Assembly: GCA_902591495.1 (NCBI GenBank)
Contig: CACJAW010000001.1
Location: forward strand, 33,373-97,372
Direction: 5' to 3'
From: an uncultured Pseudohongiella sp.
Lineage (GTDB): Bacteria > Pseudomonadota > Gammaproteobacteria > Pseudomonadales > Pseudohongiellaceae
DNA: 64,000 bases
In this document: in pieces, positions 16,025 to 24,591 of the stretch
How the letters are laid out: each line of letters opens with the position of its first letter
Numbering within the stretch: position 1 is the stretch's first letter
Made by a program: the position numbers and the translations under genes
Notes under the pieces: generated by a model
What the model was told of the DNA's origin: nothing
Seen by the model: the letters and a program-made list of their open reading frames with translations, nothing else
Databases searched by the model: none

Positions 16025-16483
16025 ATGAATGAAATACAGCAAAGCAGCTTTATGTACGCGACGATAATGCTGGTTGCTGGAATCGGAATTCCAATTATGG
16101 CGGCATTAAATGCAGAATTAGGAATAAGACTGCAAAGTCCCGGAACTGCCTCAAGTGTTCTATTTCTTGTCGGCCTACTTGGATCACTAATTTATCTGGC
16201 CATAGCAGAAAAAACATTGCCGAACGCTTCAAATTTTGAAGCTCCAATCTACTTTTATCTTGGTGGGGGGTTTGTTTTGTTCTATGTTCTAAGTATTGCC
16301 TGGGTGGCTCCAGTTTTTGGGGTAGGGAATGCCATCGCTTTCGTCCTCCTCGGCCAATTGATTGCGATGGCGACGATTGATCAATTTGGTTTACTTGGTG
16401 CTCCTCAGATAAGTCTTACCCCCTTGAGAATTCTTGGCCTAATTCTAATGGCCGCTGGGGTTTTCTTTGTAGTGAGAAAATAA
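16025..16483 (+). CDS. YdcZ/DUF606-type half-size DMT transporter
   Basis: The 152-aa protein has five helices. AALNAELGIRLQSPGTASSV near the N-terminus and the C-terminal PLRILGLILMAAGVFFV are hallmarks of the DUF606 (YdcZ) branch of the drug/metabolite transporter superfamily. Such half-size proteins act as dimers. GAGG at 16012-16015 supports ATG 16025 over the upstream GTG at 16010. The substrate is unknown. Confidence 0.82.
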   Translation: MNEIQQSSFMYATIMLVAGIGIPIMAALNAELGIRLQSPGTASSVLFLVGLLGSLIYLAIAEKTLPNASNFEAPIYFYLGGGFVLFYVLSIAWVAPVFGVGNAIAFVLLGQLIAMATIDQFGLLGAPQISLTPLRILGLILMAAGVFFVVRK

Positions 16484-16537
16484 TAAAAAGTCGTATATAC
16501 TGAATTGATTACAATAAAAACAAGTGGAGGCTAGGAC

Positions 16538-17656
16538 ATGATAGAGAAAAAAGGTTTCATAGGAGCGCTTTTGACCTTTACATTAGTTAGCTGTGGGGGA
16601 GTGGATAATAGTGCTAATGTAGTTACCGGAGAGGGTTATCCAAATCCAAACCCTGTGATTGAAAACGAGTGGGGAGCTTTGCCCGCTGGACGTCAATGGG
16701 GATCTACAGCTGGGATCGATATAGATCCCACCGATGGTCATGTAGTTGCATACGAGCGCTGCGGAGCGGGCGCGCTTGGTGGTTCTGGGGTGAGTTGTGA
16801 TACCAACCCGGTCGATCCCGTTTTCAAATTTGACCGTCATTCTGGAGAAGTTCTAGCCAATTTTGGTGCAGGAATCATGGTCACGCCACATGGCATCCAT
16901 GTTGATGATCAGGGCAACGTTTGGGTTGCGGATTTCGCGGGAAACATTGCCAGAACTAAGGGGCATCAAGTCCATAAATTTAGCCCGACTGGCGAATTAT
17001 TGATGAGCTTGGGTACGGCTGGACAACCAGGTAATGACAGTACTCACTTGAATCAACCTAACGATGTCATCGTCGGTCCCGACGGGAGTATTTATGTGGC
17101 AGATGGGCATAGTGGTCAAAACATGTTGGATGCTGAAGCATTAGAAGCCGGCAGGCGCGCCGGATTGACTGCGCGAATTGTCAAGTATGCTCCTGATGGA
17201 ACTTATATTAAGGAATGGGGGCAGCTTGGAACGGATCATGGGGAATTTCGAACGCCCCATGCGCTAGAGTTTGATTCACAGGGTCGGCTATGGGTCGCTG
17301 ATCGTGGAAATCATCGACTGGAAATTTATGACCAGGACGGTAACTACCTTGAATCGAGGTATAGTTACGGTCGAATCAGTGGATTGTTTATTACTGATGA
17401 TGACATGGTGTATGCAATTGATTCGGAATCAAGCCCGCTCCGGCATGAGCCTTGGCACTGCGGTGTGAGAGTTGGCCCATTGAATGAGGATTACATCACA
17501 GCGTTTATCCCAGGGTATCAAACAGCAAGTCGCGGAGAACAAGGCACTGCAGGCGAAGGGGTTGCCGTAGATGAGGATGGTAACGTATTCGCAGCAGAAG
17601 GACCTGCTTCGTTACCGCTGGCTGGTGGAGCGTTTACCAAATACACTGCGCGCTGA
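16538..17656 (+). CDS. NHL-repeat beta-propeller lipoprotein
   Basis: This 372-aa protein is an exported lipoprotein: residues 1-18 form the signal and LVSC gives the lipid-bearing C19. The mature chain holds NHL repeats, seen as TPHGIHVDDQGNVWVADF (about 112-129), LNQPNDVIVGPDGSIYVADG, TPHALEFDSQGRLWVADRGNHRLEIYD and a last GVAVDEDGNVFAAEG. The arrangement resembles peptidyl-alpha-hydroxyglycine lyase-like or streptogramin-lyase-like propellers. Enzymatic activity or simple scaffolding are both possible. It follows closely on the sugar-dehydrogenase cluster on the same strand. Confidence 0.85.
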   Translation: MIEKKGFIGALLTFTLVSCGGVDNSANVVTGEGYPNPNPVIENEWGALPAGRQWGSTAGIDIDPTDGHVVAYERCGAGALGGSGVSCDTNPVDPVFKFDRHSGEVLANFGAGIMVTPHGIHVDDQGNVWVADFAGNIARTKGHQVHKFSPTGELLMSLGTAGQPGNDSTHLNQPNDVIVGPDGSIYVADGHSGQNMLDAEALEAGRRAGLTARIVKYAPDGTYIKEWGQLGTDHGEFRTPHALEFDSQGRLWVADRGNHRLEIYDQDGNYLESRYSYGRISGLFITDDDMVYAIDSESSPLRHEPWHCGVRVGPLNEDYITAFIPGYQTASRGEQGTAGEGVAVDEDGNVFAAEGPASLPLAGGAFTKYTAR

Positions 17657-17727
17657 ATAATTTTTTACTGATAGAACATTCGTCTTAATTGAGAGGCGAA
17701 TGTTCTATTCACGAGTTTTCATCGGAA

Positions 17728-18450
17728 ATGCTTAAAAAACAGGATAACGTGACAGTCAGACATTCGTTAAACTCGAGGATCTGTCATTGGATAATGGCAT
17801 TATCTTTTTTTTATCTTCTATACAGTGGGGTAATGATATTTCTCCATTTTCCTGAACTTTATTGGGGTAAAGTTGGGTTTCAGGGTTACCCGGCAATTTT
17901 TAAACTTGAGGACTGGGGTATTTCATGGGAGCTGGCCGAAAGGTTAGGTGATAGACGTTGGGGTCGGAACTACCATTATCTTTTTGCTTGGGTATTTGTG
18001 ATTAATGGTCTTGTATATTTATTGTGGAATGGAGTTAGAAAGGATTTCTATTTAAAGATATTCCCTAGATTCTCAGAGTTGTCTTTCAAAAATATAAAGA
18101 GGGTCTTTATTTTTCAGATAAGATTTTCAGTGAAAAATGATGTGAGTATGCCTGGCTACAACGTAATTCAAAAACTATGCTACGTATTTGTCTTGTTTAT
18201 TCTCTTCCCGTTTATGATCATAAGTGGATTAGCTCAAATGCCTGCTTTCACTGCGATTTCACCAGAGTTGATCGATTTATTCGGAGGCAGACAAACTGCA
18301 CGAACTCTCCACGTGATTTGTTCTCTATTGCTTGTTGTATTTTTCATCGTCCACTTGGTTCAAGTGTTTGCATCTGGAGCAGTAACACAAGTTAGAACCA
18401 TGGTAACTGGGAGCTACGTTGGGTCCAAAAGTGAAATGAAGGTGCAATAA
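17728..18450 (+). CDS. Cytochrome b561-type di-haem membrane subunit
   Basis: This 240-aa inner-membrane protein has four main helices with histidines placed as haem ligands: RHSLNSRICHWIMALSFFYLL (start of helix 1), GRNYHYLFAWVFV (helix 2), and RTLHVICSLLLVVFFIVHLVQV (helix 4). This matches the prokaryotic cytochrome b561/formate-dehydrogenase gamma family. Its stop overlaps the start of the Mo-enzyme gene (TAATG), so the two form a coupled pair: membrane cytochrome plus periplasmic molybdenum enzyme. The ATG at 17728 is chosen over a TTG at 17689. Confidence 0.85.
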   Translation: MLKKQDNVTVRHSLNSRICHWIMALSFFYLLYSGVMIFLHFPELYWGKVGFQGYPAIFKLEDWGISWELAERLGDRRWGRNYHYLFAWVFVINGLVYLLWNGVRKDFYLKIFPRFSELSFKNIKRVFIFQIRFSVKNDVSMPGYNVIQKLCYVFVLFILFPFMIISGLAQMPAFTAISPELIDLFGGRQTARTLHVICSLLLVVFFIVHLVQVFASGAVTQVRTMVTGSYVGSKSEMKVQ

Positions 18451-19232
18451 TGAAAAAATTTCAATCGTCGTTGAAAACTAAAAGAGCGCGCCTCACACGA
18501 AGAGAAATTATAAGAAGGGGAGGAGCCCTAACAGCATTTTTGATAACTGGATGCGACTCTCAGTTTTATAAACCTCCAGTAGTAAGGGGTGGTTTGATGG
18601 GAATTGCAGACACTTTAACCATGGCCACTCAACGCAGTTTAATGTCAAATGATCAATTAGTTCAGGAGCATGACCCAAGAGAGGTTACCCAAAATTTTCC
18701 AGTATGGAATCAGAGTAATCCAGAGGATGAGGATTATCAACGACTTAAAGCAAATGGCTTTGAGGATTGGGTTCTACCAGTTACCGGCTTGGTGAACAAT
18801 CCAGTATCAATATCTCTGTCAGATTTGAAGAAAATGTCACGTAGGACGCAAACTACGATGCATATCTGCGAGCAGGGTTGGTCCGCGATTGCAACATGGA
18901 CAGGCACACCTCTCCTTTCGGTGATTCAGGCTGCGGGGGGTATAAAACCTGAAGCCAAATATGTAATGATAAATGCTTTTGGCGGTTGGTATGAGGGGTA
19001 CGATATGTTTGACGTCAGTCATCCGCAGACTATCTTAGCCTATGGCATGAATGGTAAAGACCTGCCGGCAGGGAATGGTGCTCCTGTTAGATTAAGGGTT
19101 GAGCGGCATTGTGGTTACAAACAGCTTAAATTCATTAAATCGATTGAGGTAGTTTCCACAGTTGAACACCATGGTCGAGGGACCGGGGGCATAAACTCAG
19201 ATTTTGGTTTTCATTGGTATGCCGGTGCTTAG
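18450..19232 (+). CDS. Tat-exported sulfite-oxidase-fold molybdenum enzyme
   Basis: The 260-aa protein has a twin-arginine signal (LTRREIIRRGGALTAF, residues 15-30) ending in an ITGC lipobox, so it may be a Tat lipoprotein. The mature domain is the sulfite-oxidase molybdopterin fold: WVLPVTGLVNNPVSISLSDL (about 107-126), the molybdenum-binding C140 in MHICEQGWS, and GAPVRLRVERHCGYKQLKFIKSIEV near the C-terminus. The genetic partner is the di-haem cytochrome directly upstream rather than the MsrQ type usually paired with MsrP, so the substrate may differ from methionine sulfoxide. Confidence 0.88.
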   Translation: MKKFQSSLKTKRARLTRREIIRRGGALTAFLITGCDSQFYKPPVVRGGLMGIADTLTMATQRSLMSNDQLVQEHDPREVTQNFPVWNQSNPEDEDYQRLKANGFEDWVLPVTGLVNNPVSISLSDLKKMSRRTQTTMHICEQGWSAIATWTGTPLLSVIQAAGGIKPEAKYVMINAFGGWYEGYDMFDVSHPQTILAYGMNGKDLPAGNGAPVRLRVERHCGYKQLKFIKSIEVVSTVEHHGRGTGGINSDFGFHWYAGA

Positions 19233-19242
19233 ATTACGGTAA

Positions 19243-20790
19243 TTATTCTCGAGCAGGTCCAGGGAATTTCTCTCGTAACTCCCGTTTAAGTACTTTACCG
19301 TTTGCATTTCTAGGAATTGTTTCAATGAATGCCGCTCCCTTTGGTAATTTGAAACGAGCTAATTTTCCTTCACAGTAATTGAGGATGTCATCTTCGTTGA
19401 TATTCGCGTCACTGCGAACAACCACCGCAAATGGAGATTCACCCCATGTGTTGCTTGACTGTCCAATTACCGCTACTTCGACGATCCCTGGATGACTGAT
19501 CAGGATGTTCTCAATCTCTGCTGGATATACATTCTCTCCACCTGAAATAATCATGTCTTTAATTCTATCCTGGATATAGACATAGCCCTCTTCATCCATT
19601 GATGCTACATCTCCGGTTCGCAGCCATCCATCCCTGGTAATTGTCTCCGCGGTAGCTTCCGGTCTGTTCCAATATTCCAACATGATATGTTTCCCCCTAA
19701 TCCAAATTTCTCCCTGCTCGCCTGGTTGACAATCAATTCCGTTCTCATCAACAACGCGACCCTCCGTATGGAAAAAAACTTGTCCAGTTGAGCCTATTCT
19801 TTTTAATGCATTCTCAGCGTTGATTACACACGCCGGGCCACATACTTCTGTGAGTCCATAAATTTGATGAACTTCAATGTTCCAATCAGCATATGTTTGT
19901 ATGAGGTTCTCTGGAAGGGGCGCTGCGCCGCTCTGAATCCATCTCAGTGTTGAATAGTCATAGCCGGTTATATTGGGAACTTGAGACATGAAATTTAGCA
20001 TCGCAGGAACTAACAACGAGCAAGTTATCTTTTCCTCTGGAATCAATTCCCATGCCTTAAGAGGGTCAAATTCTCGCATAACCACGCTGGTTACTCCCCA
20101 ATAAATATTGAGTGTGACTGGCACCAGTGATCCAACGTGAAAGAGCGGGAGCGCAACGAGATATCGATCTCCATCCCTTAGGTCAGTCGATGCTATAAAT
20201 GTGGTGAGTGCCCACATTGATGTGTTATGTGAATGCACCACGCCTTTTGGTGAGCCTGTGGTGCCTGATGTGTACATGATGTAGAGTAAATCATCTTCCT
20301 CAGCGCCGATAGGTGGCTCTGTCTCTTCTCCAGCATCTCTGAATAAAACATAGTCTTCTGAAAATGTAAGATCATTTCTCGAGTCGGATACTTGAATCCA
20401 TGTATCTATGTTCGTTTTTCTGCCGCGACTATAAAGTTCTTGAAATATATCATTGAACTCCTCACCAAAAATTAAAGTCGTAGAGCCACTGTCTTTGAGA
20501 ATAAACTCTAACTCATCAGCTATCAGGCGCCAGTTCAAGGGGACGACAACACCACCTATCTTTGCTATGGCGAAATATGCTTCAAGGAATTCGGCACTAT
20601 TCATCAGTGCCAAAGCAACGCGATCACCTGGTTTAACGCCGCTTTTTATCAGGGAGTTTGCCAATCGATTGCAGCGTTTGTTGAGTTCCTCAAAACTAAG
20701 GCGCAACCCGGATTGTGAGTCAACGTAGGCCTCTCTTTGAGGGTTAATCAATGCCCTTTTGGTCAGGAGTAGTCCGATATTGTTTTTCAT
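19243..20790 (-). CDS. Acyl-CoA synthetase (class I adenylate-forming, fatty-acid-CoA ligase type)
   Basis: The 515-aa enzyme activates a carboxylic acid with ATP and joins it to CoA. Visible motifs: P-loop YTSGTTGSPKGVVHSH (about 172-187), the YGLTEVCGPAC motif A5 (about 309), GWLRTGDVASMDEEGYVYIQDRIKDMI (about 398-424) with the hinge, GGENVYPAEIE, and the C-terminal lysine in PRNANGKVLKRELR. The best comparison is long-/medium-chain fatty-acid-CoA ligase FadD-like or cyclohexanecarboxylate-type; the exact acid is unknown. It is convergent with the Mo-enzyme gene. Confidence 0.9.
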   Translation of the reverse strand: MKNNIGLLLTKRALINPQREAYVDSQSGLRLSFEELNKRCNRLANSLIKSGVKPGDRVALALMNSAEFLEAYFAIAKIGGVVVPLNWRLIADELEFILKDSGSTTLIFGEEFNDIFQELYSRGRKTNIDTWIQVSDSRNDLTFSEDYVLFRDAGEETEPPIGAEEDDLLYIMYTSGTTGSPKGVVHSHNTSMWALTTFIASTDLRDGDRYLVALPLFHVGSLVPVTLNIYWGVTSVVMREFDPLKAWELIPEEKITCSLLVPAMLNFMSQVPNITGYDYSTLRWIQSGAAPLPENLIQTYADWNIEVHQIYGLTEVCGPACVINAENALKRIGSTGQVFFHTEGRVVDENGIDCQPGEQGEIWIRGKHIMLEYWNRPEATAETITRDGWLRTGDVASMDEEGYVYIQDRIKDMIISGGENVYPAEIENILISHPGIVEVAVIGQSSNTWGESPFAVVVRSDANINEDDILNYCEGKLARFKLPKGAAFIETIPRNANGKVLKRELREKFPGPARE

Positions 20791-20871
20791 CTTATGATTC
20801 TCAGGTGGAGATTTTATTGAGCTTTATGAGACTATGAGTAAATACATAAAGCTTACTGGTGGCAAGGTAAA

Positions 20872-21912
20872 ATGTTTCCGGATTACACAAAATATTCTCT
20901 AAGTTTAATTATTTTCATTTTGATCATCAGTTTGCCAGTTAACGCGCAGGTTGTGCAAGAATTGACATCGGAATTAACAGAACATGGCCATCCAAATTTT
21001 CAGGGTTACTGGACAAACCCCTTTCAGACCCCGCTGGAGAGACCTCTTGCACTTGGTGACCAGCGTGTATATTCGAAATCTGAGGTCGAGGATTTGAGGG
21101 AGTTAGCGATTGCCTTAGATAAGAAAAGAAGATCGCCAATAGATCCGAAAAGGTCTGCCCCAAAGATTGGAGGAGAGATTAATAATCAGGCAGATGGAAA
21201 TTTTGAGATCATGCCGATTGAGTTGGCTCAAATCTCAGGCGAATTTCGAACATCGTTGATAGTCAAGCCAAAATCAGGTCGAATTCCTTGGCGGAGAGGC
21301 GCGAGGGACATTCATCAAATTTGGCGTGGAGAGGGGAAGGGCAGATTTGACGGTCCTGAGGGATTAACGCCGTTGGATCGCTGTTTGACTCCAGGAGGAC
21401 AACTGCCCCTGCTCTATATGTTTGGCGGTGTAGAATCTGAGCTTGGAAATCCAGCTGGAGATAACCCGGTAAGGAATATCCAGATAGTTCAGAATAAAGA
21501 CTATGTTTTAATTCTCTCGGAGTATTTTAGTCTATATAGAGTTATCAGGTTAGATGATGATTTTAGATCCGGCCTGGGTCGGAAGTGGATGGGGGATTCA
21601 ATAGGATACTACGAAGGTAATTCGCTTTTTGTGCACACAAAAAATTTTAGAGAGGAACAATCGATTTCTCCGATGCGATCATCTCCCGATTTCGAGGTTA
21701 AGGAAATTTACACACGGATCAGTGAAGATGAGATCTTGTTCAAATATGAAATTACTGACCTAAACATTTACACAGAGCCCTGGTCCGCAGAAATACCGAT
21801 ACAAAGAATGGGCGCTGATCAAAAGCTTTATGAGTATGCTTGCCATGAGGGTAATTATTCAGTACCTATTATGCTTCGTACAGCCAGAATGGAAGAAGCT
21901 GGGCTTTTGTGA
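20872..21912 (+). CDS. Secreted protein of unknown function (paralogue of 13130-14191)
   Basis: This 346-aa protein has a signal peptide ending near LPVNAQV, then the same block order as the gene at 13130: HPNFQGYWTN, SAPKIGGEINNQAD, FRTSLIVKPKSGR, LDRCL, GRKWMGDSIGYYEGNSLFV and YEYACHEGNYSVPIMLRTAR. The two proteins are clear paralogues about 7 kb apart. GGTGGCAAGG precedes the ATG. No catalytic motif is recognised. The recurring invariant GYW, WMG and CHEGNY elements would be the first places to look for an active site. Confidence 0.78.
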   Translation: MFPDYTKYSLSLIIFILIISLPVNAQVVQELTSELTEHGHPNFQGYWTNPFQTPLERPLALGDQRVYSKSEVEDLRELAIALDKKRRSPIDPKRSAPKIGGEINNQADGNFEIMPIELAQISGEFRTSLIVKPKSGRIPWRRGARDIHQIWRGEGKGRFDGPEGLTPLDRCLTPGGQLPLLYMFGGVESELGNPAGDNPVRNIQIVQNKDYVLILSEYFSLYRVIRLDDDFRSGLGRKWMGDSIGYYEGNSLFVHTKNFREEQSISPMRSSPDFEVKEIYTRISEDEILFKYEITDLNIYTEPWSAEIPIQRMGADQKLYEYACHEGNYSVPIMLRTARMEEAGLL

Positions 21913-22047
21913 TCTTGAGCTCAGTAGATTAAAGAGTATATTATCCGCGCTGGAATTCGACGGCAACTTAGCGAACAAAAGAACTCTGCTCTTGCTGTTA
22001 CTTAATTAATATCACCAAATCTTTTCTTATCGAGGAACTTATATACA

Positions 22048-22425
22048 ATGAAAGTAGCCTACGTATTTCGCAATGATATGCCAGCAACATTTCAGCTAGC
22101 CTCCATGATCTTGCCGCAATTAGAGCAGGGTACGCATGGTGTTGAGGTTGTTGGGATGATGTTCTTTGACGAAAATGTTTATGCTCTGAGTGCTGATAAC
22201 GACATAGGTAAACGTTTATCAAAAATCGCTGAACAGAAAAATATCCTTTTAATGATTTGTGATCAATGTGCGCTGCGCAGAGGTTTGGCGGAGGGTGATT
22301 TCTCACAGTGCGGCTCTGGCGAAGTGAAGGCTAAAAATACCGTGAATGGAGTTGTAGCAGGGTGTTTTCCTCAACTGTACAGTGCGCTTTCAGGCAATAT
22401 GCCTGATCAAATTATCACGCTTTGA
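22048..22425 (+). CDS. DsrE-like small sulfur-relay-type protein
   Basis: The 125-aa protein has the alpha/beta DsrE/TusD-like fold by pattern: VAYVFRNDMPATFQLASMIL at the start and a central hydrophobic strand GVEVVGMMFF. A cysteine motif CDQCALRRGLAEGDF (C71, C74) is followed by NGVVAGCFPQLYSAL. The conserved cysteines suggest persulfide or redox chemistry like that of TusD/DsrE. A GAGGAACTT site precedes the ATG. The sulfur partner is not in the window. Confidence 0.75.
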   Translation: MKVAYVFRNDMPATFQLASMILPQLEQGTHGVEVVGMMFFDENVYALSADNDIGKRLSKIAEQKNILLMICDQCALRRGLAEGDFSQCGSGEVKAKNTVNGVVAGCFPQLYSALSGNMPDQIITL

Positions 22426-22454
22426 TTTATAAAATACTCTCACTCACTAAAAAG

Positions 22455-23027
22455 ATGATTGCCATTTGGTTAAAAGTATTCTTGTCTCTATTGTTAGTTT
22501 TACCAGTTATGGGTCACTGTGGTTCCTTTACTCTTGGCCCGGCCTTAGGGGTAGAGAGAGTCAACGATACCTTTAATGTCGACCTGGATATTGTGCGCGG
22601 GCTTTATAGATTTGATAGCGGAGTAACTTTAGGTTCAGTCGTGATGTTTGGTTACGTCGATTATCTTGACGTGCCAGATGAAGGCAGATATGAGGCCATT
22701 ATTGGTTACTCGCCGACGTTATCGAGTTCAAAAATTTCACCTTACGCATTCATTACGAAAGGGGTGCGATCGTATTTTGGTGTTGATTCAAGCATTCACT
22801 ATCACACTGCAACCTTTGGTAGTAGGTATATTTTAAATGAGAGGATTTATTTTGATTCCTCTTACAGGCATAGAAATACGAGTGATATGAGCTGGGAAAC
22901 GGGGACCATTTCGTTTGGGGTAGGCTACAATATCTCAACTCGGTTTTCTCTTCAATTCAATGTTGGCACTACATGGGGTGACTACCAGGGTGATCAGGCT
23001 GTTCTCGCGTTAATAAGTCGTTTTTAA
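22455..23027 (+). CDS. Outer-membrane beta-barrel protein
   Basis: The 190-aa product has an N-terminal signal (IAIWLKVFLSLLLVLPVMG) and a mature region of alternating hydrophobic/polar strands ending in an aromatic residue (LALISRF), as expected for a C-terminal outer-membrane insertion signal. Strands such as VTLGSVVMFGYVDY, YEAIIGYSP, YFDSSYRHRN and RFSLQFNVGTTWGDY fit an eight-strand barrel. The start is uncertain: an in-frame TTG at 22422 overlaps the stop of the DsrE-like gene. Function unknown. Confidence 0.75.
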   Translation: MIAIWLKVFLSLLLVLPVMGHCGSFTLGPALGVERVNDTFNVDLDIVRGLYRFDSGVTLGSVVMFGYVDYLDVPDEGRYEAIIGYSPTLSSSKISPYAFITKGVRSYFGVDSSIHYHTATFGSRYILNERIYFDSSYRHRNTSDMSWETGTISFGVGYNISTRFSLQFNVGTTWGDYQGDQAVLALISRF

Positions 23028-23042
23028 TAAACGTTAATTAGT

Positions 23043-24569
23043 TTACTCTGAAGTAGACCATCCCAAAGCATCGTAGGCTGTCCCGATATCTACAAACCCT
23101 TGGACAGCAAGTAGGCAGCCTGTGATTAAAATACCCAGAACCGAAGTGATCAATTTATTGTCTGCGGCTTGACCAAGGATGCCGGTCGGTGCATGAGTGA
23201 GGTCGTTAAAGGTGGCTGTATCAATGGCTGTTTGTAGAATCGAAATAGACCGCTGCTTAATATCACTATTCGACGAATTAGTATTTCCTGCGGTTATAGA
23301 ACACTCCATGGCTAGGCATTCAGTTCGTAAAAAGTCAATGTCAGCGATTCTTTGCTGTTGCAATCGTATTGCATTAAACATTGCGAACAAACTTATCGAC
23401 CCTATCGCCAGTATGATCAAGAGGATCATAACTACTGTGGCTGCATGATGGGACGCCTGTGTCCATATAATAGAATTAAGCATGATGACTGAAAAAACAG
23501 CAGCTAAGATTAAAATTGAGGTGTAGCCTTGAATACGAAGGTAGAATTGCTCTCCAAACCGGATTATGCAATTTCGGATTTCCATAAAAGCTATAACATT
23601 TCCTGAGTCTAGCAAAGATAATTTGTAATTGAGATCCGATTCAGCTGATTTAACATTAAGAAATTTAGAGATATTGAGACCTTGCGAGTCAATCAAGCTT
23701 CTAAGAACTTTTAGCGCCTGATGTCTTCTTTTAAAATCGAAAGCACAGACGAGGCCAAAGCCCATTATTCCAATACCACTCATACATGCCAGAAAGCGTG
23801 CTACGCTCCCTAGGAATGAATCACCTAGTAAAAAAAATGAATCCGGATATAGGAAGTTGTGAAATAGTGGAGGAACTATTGCAATGGAAAGAGCCATTAT
23901 AATCACATAAGCATCATAAGCCCGGGGTTTTTTTGTTGCGTATATTGTTTTTATAATCTCAGTAAATAATGACTTAGGTGATAGTTGGATATCACCATCA
24001 CTCTCTGCGTTTGAAAGTGGCCTTAAACAAATTTGATTTTTTTCAAAATCACCACGTGAATTTTGAATTGAAAAATCTATTTCACTCTCAAGCAAGCCAG
24101 GAAAATTAGTGGGTGAACTCCAGCCAATACCTACTAGTTTTCGGGTGGTTCGGTCATAAGTCCATTCTGGTGCTGGCTGTGCTAAGGCTTCAAATTCCTC
24201 GACAGTAAAATATGCATACTTTACTGAAATAATGAGTCGACGGAGAAATAAAAACATGTACGCTAGTACAATTTGGTAGGGGTCAATGCTTGTTACGCTA
24301 GATTGATTAAACAGAGTGGTAAAAAATCCCACTGTAATAATCCAAGACGATGGGTAGACTAAGAACCATGAAAATATCATTGCGCGCAATGGGCGGTATT
24401 TCGTAGATAGAGACCATAAATTTCTGTTCTCACAAACATACCAAGCACGTATCAATGAACGCTCAATTAACAGTGCGGCAAGAGGAGATATCAGAACCGG
24501 TGGGAGATTCTCATAGACAAATGTGATCCAAAACTGTTTCCAAGAGAAATTAAGCTTCTGATTTTTCAT
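23043..24569 (-). CDS. Large multi-helix membrane protein, unknown
   Basis: This 508-aa protein has an N-terminal group of three helices (about residues 19-110), a long soluble part (about 125-215) and a second helix group (222-275, 348-395) with a C-terminal helix (about 475-495). EYENLPP-like and LIERSLIRAWYVCENRN stretches near the start are distinctive but no family is recognised. It lies 22 nt downstream of the lectin/hydrolase gene on the same strand and is probably co-transcribed. It might handle export or anchoring of that product, but this is only inference from position. Confidence 0.6.
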   Translation of the reverse strand: MKNQKLNFSWKQFWITFVYENLPPVLISPLAALLIERSLIRAWYVCENRNLWSLSTKYRPLRAMIFSWFLVYPSSWIITVGFFTTLFNQSSVTSIDPYQIVLAYMFLFLRRLIISVKYAYFTVEEFEALAQPAPEWTYDRTTRKLVGIGWSSPTNFPGLLESEIDFSIQNSRGDFEKNQICLRPLSNAESDGDIQLSPKSLFTEIIKTIYATKKPRAYDAYVIIMALSIAIVPPLFHNFLYPDSFFLLGDSFLGSVARFLACMSGIGIMGFGLVCAFDFKRRHQALKVLRSLIDSQGLNISKFLNVKSAESDLNYKLSLLDSGNVIAFMEIRNCIIRFGEQFYLRIQGYTSILILAAVFSVIMLNSIIWTQASHHAATVVMILLIILAIGSISLFAMFNAIRLQQQRIADIDFLRTECLAMECSITAGNTNSSNSDIKQRSISILQTAIDTATFNDLTHAPTGILGQAADNKLITSVLGILITGCLLAVQGFVDIGTAYDALGWSTSE

Positions 24570-24591
24570 AGCTAATCCATGTAATTCTCAT

